A stretch of 64,000 bases of DNA from Vicinamibacteria bacterium (GTDB lineage Bacteria; Acidobacteriota; Vicinamibacteria; Fen-336; JAGNNV01), in contig JAIBCN010000019.1 of the NCBI GenBank assembly GCA_019694155.1, positions 52,363 to 116,362 of the forward strand. The letters run 5' to 3'. Shown here piece after piece: positions 51,559 through 61,582 of this stretch. The stretch's first letter is position 1; each line of letters begins with the position of its first letter. Below the pieces are notes generated by a model. It was not told the DNA's origin, searched no databases, and was given only the letters and a program-made list of their open reading frames with translations. The position numbers and the translations under genes were made by a program.

Positions 51559-52170
51559 TCAGGCGGGCGCTGCCTGGCTCCGCCATTTCCAGATCCGGTA
51601 GCCGAAAAGCGCGACGAAGCACGCCGCGAAGAGGGCCGGGCGGGTGATGTCCGCCTTCACCGACATCCAGAAATGCACGACGCCCAGGACGCTCGTGACG
51701 TAGACGAGCTTGTGGAGGCGGTTCCAGAGTTTCCCGCCGAGTCTCGCGATCATCCGCTTCGTGGAAGTGAGGGCGAGCGGCACCATGAGAAGGAGGCCCA
51801 ATGACCCAATCAGGATGTAGGGCCGCTTGATCACGTCCGTCACCATCTCCTGCAGGTCGAGCTGGATGTCGAGGAAGATGTAGACGAGCCAGTGCATCAC
51901 CCCATACGCAAAGGCGAAGAGTCCGAGGGTCCGCCGGTGCTTGGCGAGCCAGTTCCACTTGAGGATCTGGCGGAGCGGAGTGATGGCGAGGGTGAAGATG
52001 AGGAAGCGCAGCGTCCACTCACCCAGAAAGTGCTCCCCCTCCTTGATCGGGTTGGAGCCCAGAACGCGGGTCCCGCGAAGGATGTCGGAGGCGAGGCCGT
52101 AAACGGCGTAGGCCGCCGGGAGGAGGGACGCCGCGATGAGAGCGACGCCGAAGCCGCGAGGCTCCTTCAA
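51559..52170 (-). CDS. msrQ: MsrQ, heme membrane subunit of periplasmic methionine sulfoxide reductase
   Basis: 203 aa from a TTG at 52170, immediately after the MsrP stop; AAGGAGCC just inside shows that a longer upstream start would run into MsrP. About six TM helices of the ferric-reductase-like/YedZ fold. Candidate heme ligands are in KHRRTLGL, YGVMHWLVY, LHKLVYV and LGVVHFWMS. It passes electrons from the quinone pool or cytoplasmic flavin reductase to MsrP, which repairs oxidised methionines in envelope proteins. Last gene of a six-gene minus-strand run. Confidence 0.92.
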   Translation of the reverse strand: MKEPRGFGVALIAASLLPAAYAVYGLASDILRGTRVLGSNPIKEGEHFLGEWTLRFLIFTLAITPLRQILKWNWLAKHRRTLGLFAFAYGVMHWLVYIFLDIQLDLQEMVTDVIKRPYILIGSLGLLLMVPLALTSTKRMIARLGGKLWNRLHKLVYVTSVLGVVHFWMSVKADITRPALFAACFVALFGYRIWKWRSQAAPA

Positions 52171-52171
52171 C

Positions 52172-53107
52172 CTAGTAGTTCTTCTTGAGGTCCATCCCCG
52201 CGTAGAGCGAAGCGACCTGGTCCGCATAGCCGTTGAAAGGCAGAGTGGGCCGGCGCAGGAACTCTCCGATGCGTCGTTCCTTGGCCTGGCTCCAGCGCGG
52301 ATGATCGACCGCCGGATTCACGTTCGAGTAGAAACCGTACTCGTTCGGCGTCTGGGTGTTCCACGCGGTCTTCGGCTGCTTGTCCGTGAAGGTCATCCGC
52401 ACGATCGACTTGATGCCCTTGAATCCGTACTTCCAGGGAACCACCAGCCGGACGGGCGCGCCGTTCTGGTTGGGCAGGGTGCGGCCGTAGAGGCCGGTGG
52501 CGAGGAAGGCGAGTGGATGGAGCGCCTCGTCGAGACGGAGGCCTTCGGTATAGGGCCAGTCGAGCACACCCAGCTGCTGACCGGGCATCCGGCTCGGATC
52601 CATGAGTGTCGTGAAGGCGACGTATTTCGCGGACGCGAGCGGCTCGGCGCGCTTGATCACGTCGGCGAGAGGGATCCCTCTCCAGGGAATCACCATCGAC
52701 CACGCCTCCACGCAGCGGTGCCGGTAGATGCGATCCTCGACGGTGGAAGGCTTGATGAAGTCCTCGAGCTGGAACTTCCCGGGCTTTGAGGCCATGCCGT
52801 CCACGGTGATCGTCCAGGGCAGGGGCTTGAAGTTCTTCGAGTTCTGGGCCGGGTCGGACTTGTCGGTGCCGAACTCGTAGAAGTTGTTGTAGGTGGTCAC
52901 GTCCTGCCAGGGCGTGGGCTTGTCGTCGGGCTGGAGGCCGAAGGGCCTGCCCACAGGCTGGGGATCCTGGGCCCGCGCGGCGGGACCAAACACGGAGAGT
53001 GCCACAGCGCCGGCGGCGGCGCTCGCGAGCCACTCACGCCGGTTGACATAGAGAGACTCGGGCGTGATCTCGGACGACTTCACATCGACGGGGCGGCCAA
53101 TAAGCAT
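52172..53107 (-). CDS. msrP: MsrP, molybdopterin catalytic subunit of periplasmic methionine sulfoxide reductase
   Basis: 311 aa from the ATG at 53107; its ribosome site AGGAG overlaps the upstream gene's TAG stop. A twin-arginine-type signal lies at about residues 21-45 ([20 protein letters not shown], preceded by a 20-residue n-region), so the folded cofactor-bearing protein should be exported by Tat. The molybdenum ligand Cys is in [15 protein letters not shown], and [11 protein letters not shown] and [11 protein letters not shown] are family motifs. It reduces Met-sulfoxide in periplasmic proteins with MsrQ as electron donor. Confidence 0.94.
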   Translation of the reverse strand: MLIGRPVDVKSSEITPESLYVNRREWLASAAAGAVALSVFGPAARAQDPQPVGRPFGLQPDDKPTPWQDVTTYNNFYEFGTDKSDPAQNSKNFKPLPWTITVDGMASKPGKFQLEDFIKPSTVEDRIYRHRCVEAWSMVIPWRGIPLADVIKRAEPLASAKYVAFTTLMDPSRMPGQQLGVLDWPYTEGLRLDEALHPLAFLATGLYGRTLPNQNGAPVRLVVPWKYGFKGIKSIVRMTFTDKQPKTAWNTQTPNEYGFYSNVNPAVDHPRWSQAKERRIGEFLRRPTLPFNGYADQVASLYAGMDLKKNY

Positions 53108-53115
53108 GATGACTC

Positions 53116-53970
53116 CTAGGATGCCGGCGGGGCAGTATACGTAACGGCCTTGCGCCACTTGATGCGCGTGTAGGCGATGCGGAAGCCCTGGCGTTCGGCG
53201 TTTCGCTGCGAGGCGCTGCCGGGCAGGGCGCACATCATGGCCACGTCGCACCCCTTTTCCACAGCGAAGCGCAGGCGCTCCCGAAGAAGCGCGTTCTGGG
53301 CGCCCTGACGCCTTCCTTCGGGGACGGTGCTGGCGCCCGCGAAGAGGGCCACGCCCTGGTGGATCGTGAGCCCGCCCGCGGCGATGGGCTTCCCGTCGAT
53401 CTCCGCGAGGAACGAGTGACCCGAGGCCTTCTGAGCGCTCACGCGCGAGTAGGTCAGCATGAAGGCGGAGAGTTCCGGCGACTCGCTCCAGCCGCGCGCC
53501 GAGGTCTCCGCCCAGGTCTCGTTCTCGTCGAGGCCGATGGCGCGGGCCCGCACCCGTTCCTGCTTCGGGGCCTCTTGGACGGTGTCGCGACCGATCGGCT
53601 GATACATCACGCTCGTGAACTCGAAGGGCTCGTAGCCGCCTTCGTTCAGAAGGGCGAGCGCGGTCGAGTCGGCAAGCGGACTCACCTCATGAAAGACCGG
53701 CGCGCCCAGATCGGCGAAGAAGCCTTCGATCCTCGCAAGGTCGGCCGGCGTCAGGGGCCGCTCGGTGCCGAGGCAGAAGGTCTGGGTGAGCGGCGAGTCG
53801 GCGCCATCGAACATGGCATGCGCGCCCGCGACTTCGATGTGGCGGGCCCGGCTCTCCGGGAAGGCGCGAGCCCGCGCCTCCACGAAGTCGATGTTGCTCT
53901 GGGCCTCGGTGCGTTCGAGCCTCCGGGCGAGGGCCTCGTCGGCGAACGGATAGGGGCGGGGATCGGCCAT
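53116..53970 (-). CDS. GNAT-family acetyltransferase, two-lobed
   Basis: 284 aa. The C-terminal half is a GNAT domain with the acetyl-CoA loop [17 protein letters not shown] and a late [17 protein letters not shown] segment. The N-terminal ~130 residues look like a degenerate first GNAT lobe. No substrate can be named. It lies 9 nt after the aldo/keto reductase and 8 nt before msrP, so it is co-transcribed with the repair genes. Confidence 0.83.
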   Translation of the reverse strand: MADPRPYPFADEALARRLERTEAQSNIDFVEARARAFPESRARHIEVAGAHAMFDGADSPLTQTFCLGTERPLTPADLARIEGFFADLGAPVFHEVSPLADSTALALLNEGGYEPFEFTSVMYQPIGRDTVQEAPKQERVRARAIGLDENETWAETSARGWSESPELSAFMLTYSRVSAQKASGHSFLAEIDGKPIAAGGLTIHQGVALFAGASTVPEGRRQGAQNALLRERLRFAVEKGCDVAMMCALPGSASQRNAERQGFRIAYTRIKWRKAVTYTAPPAS

Positions 53971-53979
53971 CCCCGCAAT

Positions 53980-54918
53980 CTACCGCGTGAACCCCTTCCA
54001 CAAGGCGCTCATCCGGGCGCGCGTGGCCGCGTCGGGTGCTGGCCCCACCGCCGCACGGAGGTTGTCGCGCATGTGCTCGGCCTTGCCTGTACCCGGTATG
54101 GCGCAGGTGACCTGCGGGAAAGAGAGGACCCACTTCAGGAGGAACTGGGCCCACGATCCGATCCCGATCTCTCCCGCCCACGGAGGCAGGGCCTGGCCGC
54201 GCGCCTGGCCGAAGGCCCGGCCGCCGCCGAAAGGCCGGTTCGCGAGGAAGGCGACGCCCCGATCCTGGCACAACCCGAGCAGACGGTCGGCCGCCTCGGG
54301 TTCCTCGAGCGAAAGCGCGAACTGGACGAAGTCCAGCTTCTCGGCCCGGACCACGGAGATGAGTTCGTCGATGGCGTTCGCGGTGTAGTGCGTGACGCCG
54401 ATGTGAGAGACGAGACCCGCATCCTTCATCCGGCGCAGTTCCTTGAGATGGACGCGCCAGTCGACCAGGTTGTGGATCTGCATCAGTTCGAGGCGGTCGG
54501 ACCGCAGGAGACGGCGCGATTCCTTCATCTGGGCGATGCCCGCGGCCCCTCCCTGCGTCCATACCTTGGTGGCGAGGAAGACCCGCGGCCGCAGCCCCGT
54601 GTCGCGCAGCAGATCGCCAAGCACCGCCTCCGACGTTCCGTACATGGGCGAGGTGTCGACCACGTCGGCGCCGGCCGCGGTGAAAACCTGAAGCACTTCG
54701 GCGAGGGCCGCCCGTCGCGCCTTGTCCGCCCCCACGTCGAAGGTCTGCCACGTCCCCAGGCCTACCCGGGCCAGGAGACGCCCGCTGGAGGGAATGACGG
54801 AGCGCTCGAGAGTACCCGGAAGGGAGGGGTTCCCCGGCGGCTGGGCGGAGAGAGCGACGGGCACCAGCGCCGCGCCCGCGGCCAGGATGTCGCGCCGGGT
54901 AAGGGACGGGCCGGGCAT
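53980..54918 (-). CDS. Aldo/keto reductase with Tat-type signal
   Basis: 312 aa. The N-terminus SLTRRDILAAGAALVPVALS is a twin-arginine-like signal ending near LSAQ, so the enzyme may be exported. The AKR barrel follows with the catalytic tetrad: Asp in VVDTSPMYG, Tyr in the same segment, Lys in FLATKVW and His in LMQIHNLVDW. NADPH would be needed, which is unusual outside the cytoplasm unless the signal is an uncleaved anchor. It lies in the same operon as MsrPQ, so a role linked to oxidative damage is possible but inferred. Confidence 0.86.
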   Translation of the reverse strand: MPGPSLTRRDILAAGAALVPVALSAQPPGNPSLPGTLERSVIPSSGRLLARVGLGTWQTFDVGADKARRAALAEVLQVFTAAGADVVDTSPMYGTSEAVLGDLLRDTGLRPRVFLATKVWTQGGAAGIAQMKESRRLLRSDRLELMQIHNLVDWRVHLKELRRMKDAGLVSHIGVTHYTANAIDELISVVRAEKLDFVQFALSLEEPEAADRLLGLCQDRGVAFLANRPFGGGRAFGQARGQALPPWAGEIGIGSWAQFLLKWVLSFPQVTCAIPGTGKAEHMRDNLRAAVGPAPDAATRARMSALWKGFTR

Positions 54919-54924
54919 CGCGAA

Positions 54925-55425
54925 TCAGCCCCTTCCCGCTCGTCGCGCCCGAAGCTGCGCCGCCGCCGCGCGTTCCTGGAGGCTCGTCACCGCGAGCCGC
55001 GTCTCGCGCACCAGGAGCACCGAGGCGTAAACGAGCGACGCCACCGCGATGGCTCCCGCGAGGATCGCCGCCGACTCGAGCGCCGTGGTCAGGGTGTTCT
55101 GGCCCGCCGCCACGAAAGTGGCGCCGAGGAGGGACGCGAGGGCCGCGGCCGCGAAACCGCTGAGCGCCATGTAGACGCTGCGGAGCGCGCGAAGAAGGAG
55201 CAGGGACCGGGCCTCGGCGGTGCCGAGGTCGCGGGAACGGCGCGCGGCCACGTCTTCGGGAACCACCTCGGGCCCCTCGATCTCCCGCGACAGCTCGCGG
55301 GCGCGGTCCGCGGTCCGGGCCAGTCGATTGCTCGTGCTCATGGCGAGGACCGTGCACGCGTTGGTCATGATGGCGGGGGCCACGATGAGCGAAAGGGCGG
55401 CGAAGGGATTGGCTTCAGGCGACAT
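54925..55425 (-). CDS. DUF2721-family membrane protein
   Basis: 166 aa. The N-terminal helix LSLIVAPAIMTNACTVLAMSTSNRLARTADRARE matches the start of DUF2721 proteins in pattern, followed by a charged cytoplasmic loop and two TM helices (about 85-108 and 118-142). The function of the family is unknown. It overlaps the DinB-like gene by 11 nt and ends 6 nt before the aldo/keto reductase start. Confidence 0.8.
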   Translation of the reverse strand: MSPEANPFAALSLIVAPAIMTNACTVLAMSTSNRLARTADRARELSREIEGPEVVPEDVAARRSRDLGTAEARSLLLLRALRSVYMALSGFAAAALASLLGATFVAAGQNTLTTALESAAILAGAIAVASLVYASVLLVRETRLAVTSLQERAAAAQLRARRAGRG

Positions 55426-55915
55426 GGCGTTCCGCCGCTATCCTGCCGAGCAGCCACTGAAGGCCGGAAAGATGCTGCTGGTCATGGCTGCACAGGTAGT
55501 GCACGAGGCCCTGCACGGTCACCTTCCCGTAGCCTTCGAAGACGGCGGGCCGGGACAGTTCGTGAGCCTCGAGGCTCGAGATGAGGTCCACGGTCCGCGC
55601 CCGGGCCTCGCGAAACGTCTCGAGGGCCTCGGCTGCGCTCGTGGCCCCGTAGTCGCGCTCCCTGGCGAGGGCGTAGCTGTCGATGGAGGGCAGGAACGGG
55701 TTCTCCTCGTCGAGGGCCCGGCGGAACCGCACCTGGTAGCCCTCGATCTCGATGTCCCGAACGTGGCAGACCTGCTCGAGAGCGGTGAAGGTCTCGCTGG
55801 GGATACCCTCCCAGGAGGGCGGCGCCCAGAGCTTGTACTCGTGGGGCACCGCGTCGTAGAAGGCTTCGAGCTGCTGGGGGAACTGGCCGAGGGCTTTGAG
55901 CGTGGCGGGGTTCAT
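55415..55915 (-). CDS. DinB-family protein
   Basis: 166 aa from the ATG at 55915. The four-helix DinB/YfiT-like pattern includes His positions in LEQVCHVRDIE and LCSHDQQHLSGLQWLL, the usual metal-binding triad of this superfamily. Members are metal-dependent transferases (bacillithiol, mycothiol, glutathione or maleylpyruvate related) or DNA-damage-induced proteins; which one applies here is unknown. It is the first gene of the run that ends with msrQ. Its promoter region holds an inverted repeat around a -10-like TATCTT. Confidence 0.82.
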   Translation of the reverse strand: MNPATLKALGQFPQQLEAFYDAVPHEYKLWAPPSWEGIPSETFTALEQVCHVRDIEIEGYQVRFRRALDEENPFLPSIDSYALARERDYGATSAAEALETFREARARTVDLISSLEAHELSRPAVFEGYGKVTVQGLVHYLCSHDQQHLSGLQWLLGRIAAERHVA

Positions 55916-55922
55916 CGCGTCA

Positions 55923-55940
55923 GCCTGCAAGATAGCAGGC
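55923..55940 (-). promoter_or_regulatory. Inverted repeat enclosing the -10 box of the DinB-MsrPQ operon
   Basis: GCCTGC (55923-55928), 6-nt spacer and GCAGGC (55935-55940) form a perfect inverted repeat. On the minus strand the spacer reads TATCTT, a -10-like hexamer for the gene starting at 55915. A repressor bound here would block the promoter. Confidence 0.45.
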
Positions 55941-56015
55941 GATCCCGCGAGGCGCCCTCCGAAATGACGCAAATGGACCATCCCCGCCCCCTGTGCCCGC
56001 CTCGGCGCTCGGGCG

Positions 56016-56021
56016 TAAACT
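56016..56021 (+). promoter_or_regulatory. Putative -10 box of the korAB operon
   Basis: TAAACT at 56016-56021, about 34 nt before the ATG, with GAAGGGAAG as ribosome site at about 56043-56051. The -35 is not clear. Confidence 0.4.
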
Positions 56022-56055
56022 CCGCCGGGCAATCGAACCAACGAAGGGAAGAAAC

Positions 56056-57911
<1,856 letters not shown>

Positions 57912-57915
<4 letters not shown>

Positions 57916-58928
57916 ACGCATCGGTCCCGTTGACGCGCAAGGACTTTCAGACGGACCAGGAGGTTCGCTGGTGCCCGGGCTGCGGTGATTACGCGATCCT
58001 CGCCGCCGTGCAGTCGGTCTTCCCCGAACTCGGCGTCCCGCGCGAGAAGTTCGCGGTGATCTCCGGCATCGGCTGCTCCAGCCGGTTCCCGTATTACATG
58101 AACACCTTCGGGTTCCACACCATCCACGGGCGCGCGCCCGCGGTGGCCACGGGCCTGAAGCTCGCCCGGCCCGAACTCGAGGTCTGGGTGGCCACGGGCG
58201 ACGGCGACTCGCTGTCGATCGGCGGCAACCACACCATTCACATGCTGCGCCGCAACGTCGGCCTCAAGGTGCTGCTCTTCAACAACAAGATCTACGGCCT
58301 CACCAAGGGCCAGTATTCGCCGACTTCCGAGATCGGCAAGAAGGCGAAGTCGACGCCCTTCGGCTCGGTCGACCGGCCGTTCTCGCCGCTCGCCCTCGCC
58401 CTCGGCGCGGGCGCCACTTTCATCGCGCGTTCGGTCGATGTCTTCCAGCCTCACCTCAAGTCGACCCTCAAGCGGGTGGCCTCGCACAAGGGCACGGCGT
58501 TCACGGAGATCCTGCAGAACTGCAACATCTTCAACGACGGCGCCTGGGACGCGATCGCCGAGAAGGATGTGCGCGACGATCACGTGCTCTTCCTGGAGCA
58601 CGGCAAGCCCCTCGTCTTCGGCAAGGCCAAGGACAAGGGCATCCGCCAGAACGGCTTCGACATCGAGGTCGTGACCCTCGGACAGGGCGCCTCGGAAGCG
58701 GATCTCCTCGTGCACAACGAGCAGCATCCGTCGCTCGCCTACGCCTTCATGCTCGCGAGCATGGACTCGCGCCCCGGCTTCCCCACGCCCGTGGGAGTGC
58801 TCCGCGCCGTCGATATGCCGGCCTACGAGGATCTCGTGAACTCGCAGGTTCAGCAGGTGGTCGGAGCGAAGGGCAAGGGCGACCTCGGCAAGCTCCTGCG
58901 CGGCCCGGAGACCTGGGAGATCAAGTAG
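57912..58928 (+). CDS. korB: 2-oxoacid (2-oxoglutarate):ferredoxin oxidoreductase, beta subunit
   Basis: 338 aa, GTG start overlapping the korA stop. It has WCPGCGDYAIL near the N-terminus (Fe-S cysteines), GIGCSSRFPYY, and the thiamine-diphosphate site GDGDSLSIGGNHTIH with NNKIYGLTKGQYSPTS. No separate ferredoxin-like delta subunit gene is adjacent, as expected for the two-subunit Kor type. The KorB length and the QYSPTS motif fit 2-oxoglutarate oxidoreductases. The 3' end overlaps the convergent transporter gene by 8 nt. Confidence 0.93.
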
Positions 58929-60156
58929 GACGGTCCCCCTCCGCGTGAACCGCGGCGGGGGGCTTCTTGTGGGGCGGGTGAGGGTGCCAGCCAAGACCGA
59001 GCTGCAACGCGGCGAAGCCGAGGACGAAGGCGAGTGTGACGTGCCAGCCGTCCTTCAGCCACCGCCCCACGGACTTCGCCTCCGGATAGAGGTTCGAGAT
59101 CGCCACCCCCGCGGAGGAACCGAACCAGATCATCGAGCCTCCGAAGCCCACTGAGTAGGCGAGGGCGCCCCAGTCGTATCCGCCCTGGGTCAGGGCGAGC
59201 TTGGTGAGAGGGATGTTGTCGAAGACCGCGGAGACGAAGCCGAGGGCCATGGTGGACGGCCAGGAGGCCGCGGGAAGGGCCGAGACGGGCATCAGGGACG
59301 CCGAGAGGACGAGGCAGAGCAGGAAGAGGCTTCCCTTCACCGTGGAGGGCAGGAGACTCCAATTGGGCTTCCGCAGCGGTGCTAGAGCCACGATGGCCGC
59401 GCACACCGCGACCCCCAGGAAAGGGAAGGCGTCGGAGATCTCCGCGAGCCGCGTGTTCATCACGAAGTTCATCGAGACGGCGGCGGCCATGACGCCCCCC
59501 ACGATGCCGAGCCGCACCCAGTCGACCCTCACGGCCCCGATCGGATCGGCGAGGATGGGCGAGAGTCGCGTCTGCTGGGTGGCGGCGATGAGGGCCACCA
59601 CGAACAGAGCCACGATGGCGCCGCCGTAGGCGTGAAGGACGTCGAGGGGACTGATGCCGTCGATCCACATCATGGTGGTGGTGGTGTCGCCGATGACGCT
59701 GCCGGACCCGCCCGCGTTGGAGGCGGCCACGATGGCGGCCACGTAGCCGATGTGAACCTTCCTCTGGAACACGCTTGCCGCGATGGTGCCGCCGATCATG
59801 GCCGCGGCGATGTTGTCGAGGAAGCTCGAGAGCACGAAGATCACCACGAGCAGCGTGAAAGCGCCCCACCACCCGTCGGGCAGGAACCGGGGGAGGACCT
59901 GAGGCACGTGCGAACGCTCGAAATGGTCGGCGAGAAGCGCGAAGCCCACGAGCAGGCCGAAGAGATTGGCGAGGATCACCCACTCGCGCCGCAGATGGGC
60001 GGCGAGGTCAAGGCTCCCGAAGACGAGGCCGAAGAGAACGATCGCGGCGAGCCCGGTCGCGGCCACGGCCAGGGTATGGCGGTGAAAGAGCGCCACCCCC
60101 AGAAGGGTCAGGGCGAAGAGGATGAAGGGGACGGGGATTCCCCCGACTTCAGCCAC
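58921..60156 (-). CDS. NhaD/ArsB-superfamily ion transporter, probable Na+/H+ antiporter
   Basis: 411 aa with about 11 hydrophobic helices. Motifs of the ion-transporter superfamily: FVLSSFLDNIAAAMIGG, NAGGSGSVIGDTTTTMMW (the discontinuous-helix motif of NhaD) and AVFDNIPLTKLAL with GGSMIWFGSSAGVAISN in the second half. This is typical of NhaD-type sodium/proton antiporters; a dicarboxylate or citrate substrate is less likely. The His/Pro-rich C-terminal tail (HPHPPHKKPP) may bind metal. GTG start directly after the stop of the methyltransferase gene (no gap). Confidence 0.88.
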   Translation of the reverse strand: MAEVGGIPVPFILFALTLLGVALFHRHTLAVAATGLAAIVLFGLVFGSLDLAAHLRREWVILANLFGLLVGFALLADHFERSHVPQVLPRFLPDGWWGAFTLLVVIFVLSSFLDNIAAAMIGGTIAASVFQRKVHIGYVAAIVAASNAGGSGSVIGDTTTTMMWIDGISPLDVLHAYGGAIVALFVVALIAATQQTRLSPILADPIGAVRVDWVRLGIVGGVMAAAVSMNFVMNTRLAEISDAFPFLGVAVCAAIVALAPLRKPNWSLLPSTVKGSLFLLCLVLSASLMPVSALPAASWPSTMALGFVSAVFDNIPLTKLALTQGGYDWGALAYSVGFGGSMIWFGSSAGVAISNLYPEAKSVGRWLKDGWHVTLAFVLGFAALQLGLGWHPHPPHKKPPAAVHAEGDRPT

Positions 60157-60780
60157 TCACTTCTCCAGCTTGCGGACGACCCACGTTGTCATGCACCGCT
60201 GGTTCTGGACGACGGTGGTCTTGAGGGGATCGGCGAGCACCCCGCCCAGCCGGTTCGTAAAGTCGATGAGCAAAGCCTCATCCACCAGATAGCGTTCGGT
60301 GCCGTCGGGGAGCAGATGCCGCCGGCCGCGCCGCTGCACCATCTTGAACTCCATGCCGATGTTCGAGGCCAGACGGCAGAAGAAGAGGCCGCCCGGCTTG
60401 AGGACCCGGAAGATCGACTCGAGCATCGCCTCGAACTGCTCGTCGGTGAGGGCGAAATGAAGGACGGCCACGCTGATGACCACATCCATCGACTCGTCCG
60501 GGAAGGACATGGCCTCCACCGGCTCGCGCCGGAAGTTGGTGGGCGGTAGAGAGGCGTTGAGGTCGGCGGCGAGGCGCATCACGTCGCTGATGGCGTTCGG
60601 ATCGGCGTCGGCCGCCGACACGTCGTAGCCCGCGTTCAGCAGGTAGTAGATGTTGCGCCCCCCGCCGCACCCCGCGTCGAGCACGCGGCTGCCCGGCGGA
60701 ATCCGGCCGCGCAGGATCTGGTCGAAGAGGTAGATGTCGATCTGTCCGAAGATCTCGTTGAGATTGGTGGGCGCGATCAC
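60157..60780 (-). CDS. Class I SAM-dependent methyltransferase
   Basis: 207 aa, GTG start. Motif I VLDAGCGGGRNIYYLL, acidic motif II AADADPNAI, DVVISVAVLHFAL and FRVLKPGGLFFCRL are the standard SAM-binding features of Methyltransf_11/25 proteins. The substrate is unknown. It is the first gene of a two-gene unit with the ion transporter (stop TGA directly followed by GTG). TAGAAT lies 6 nt before its start with no ribosome site. Confidence 0.88.
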   Translation of the reverse strand: MIAPTNLNEIFGQIDIYLFDQILRGRIPPGSRVLDAGCGGGRNIYYLLNAGYDVSAADADPNAISDVMRLAADLNASLPPTNFRREPVEAMSFPDESMDVVISVAVLHFALTDEQFEAMLESIFRVLKPGGLFFCRLASNIGMEFKMVQRRGRRHLLPDGTERYLVDEALLIDFTNRLGGVLADPLKTTVVQNQRCMTTWVVRKLEK

Positions 60781-60786
60781 CGGCCG

Positions 60787-60792
60787 ATTCTA
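60787..60792 (-). promoter_or_regulatory. Putative leaderless promoter -10 box (methyltransferase gene)
   Basis: TAGAAT on the minus strand (5 of 6 matches to TATAAT), 6 nt before the GTG at 60780; no Shine-Dalgarno. Confidence 0.5.
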
Positions 60793-60853
60793 GTCACCCT
60801 TCGGGCGGAGACTGCGCCTCCTTGGTCGCGGCCCCGTGTCACAATTGGCGGCC

Positions 60854-61582
60854 GTGGCCACCGCCTTCCTGCGCCTTCCCTTCCAGTTCGATCCCGAGGC
60901 TCTGCGCGCGGATGGCGACGCCTGCGTGGCGCTCTCGTGGAAGCGCCACTTCAACGCGGCCGACTTTCAGGGCTCCTGGGACGGCATCGCCCTGCGTTCC
61001 CCCTCGGGCGCCGCGGACGACATCCGCGCTCACCCCGGGATGGAATACGCAGATACGCCTCTGCTCGAAGGGTGCCGCTACTTCAAGACGGTTCTCGACC
61101 GCTTCGAGTGCGAGAAGGAATCCGTCCGGCTGCTCCGCCTCGCGCCGGGTTCGGAGATCAAGGAGCATTCGGATCCAGGCGCCGGCTACTCGAGCGGGGC
61201 CTTCCGGATCCACGTCCCCATCCGGACCAATCCACGCGTTCGCTTCGTGGTGGGAGGCAGCCTCGTGCGGATGGAGCCGGGCGAATCCTGGTACGCGGAT
61301 TTCGGCTTGCCGCACAGCGTGAAGAACGATGGGGAGACCGATCGGATTCACCTGGTCATCGACGCCTTGCGCAATCCCTGGACGGACGCCGTCTTTCGAG
61401 AGGCCGGCTACGACTTCGAAGCCGAGGCGCGAGCCCGGGCCTATCCCCTCGAGGTCAAGGTCCAGATGCTCGAGCGCCTCCGCTCGATGGACAGCGAGGC
61501 CGCCCGTGAGCTCGTGGCACAACTGACCGCGGAGATCGAAGCGGAACAGGGTCGGCCGCCGCGGCCGCCCCTCGCGGAGTGA
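60854..61582 (+). CDS. Aspartyl/asparaginyl beta-hydroxylase-family protein
   Basis: 242 aa from the GTG at 60854, chosen because the family-like sequence begins right there (TAFLRLPFQFDPEAL); a GTG at 60836 would add 6 residues. The Fe(II)/2-oxoglutarate core shows the metal motif in IKEHSDPGA, RIHVPI, and the distal His plus 2OG-binding region in LPHSVKNDGETDRIHLVID. Members hydroxylate Asp/Asn/Pro side chains of proteins, peptides or free amino acids. GTGA overlap with a methyltransferase gene suggests the two act on the same substrate. Confidence 0.85.
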   Translation: MATAFLRLPFQFDPEALRADGDACVALSWKRHFNAADFQGSWDGIALRSPSGAADDIRAHPGMEYADTPLLEGCRYFKTVLDRFECEKESVRLLRLAPGSEIKEHSDPGAGYSSGAFRIHVPIRTNPRVRFVVGGSLVRMEPGESWYADFGLPHSVKNDGETDRIHLVIDALRNPWTDAVFREAGYDFEAEARARAYPLEVKVQMLERLRSMDSEAARELVAQLTAEIEAEQGRPPRPPLAE

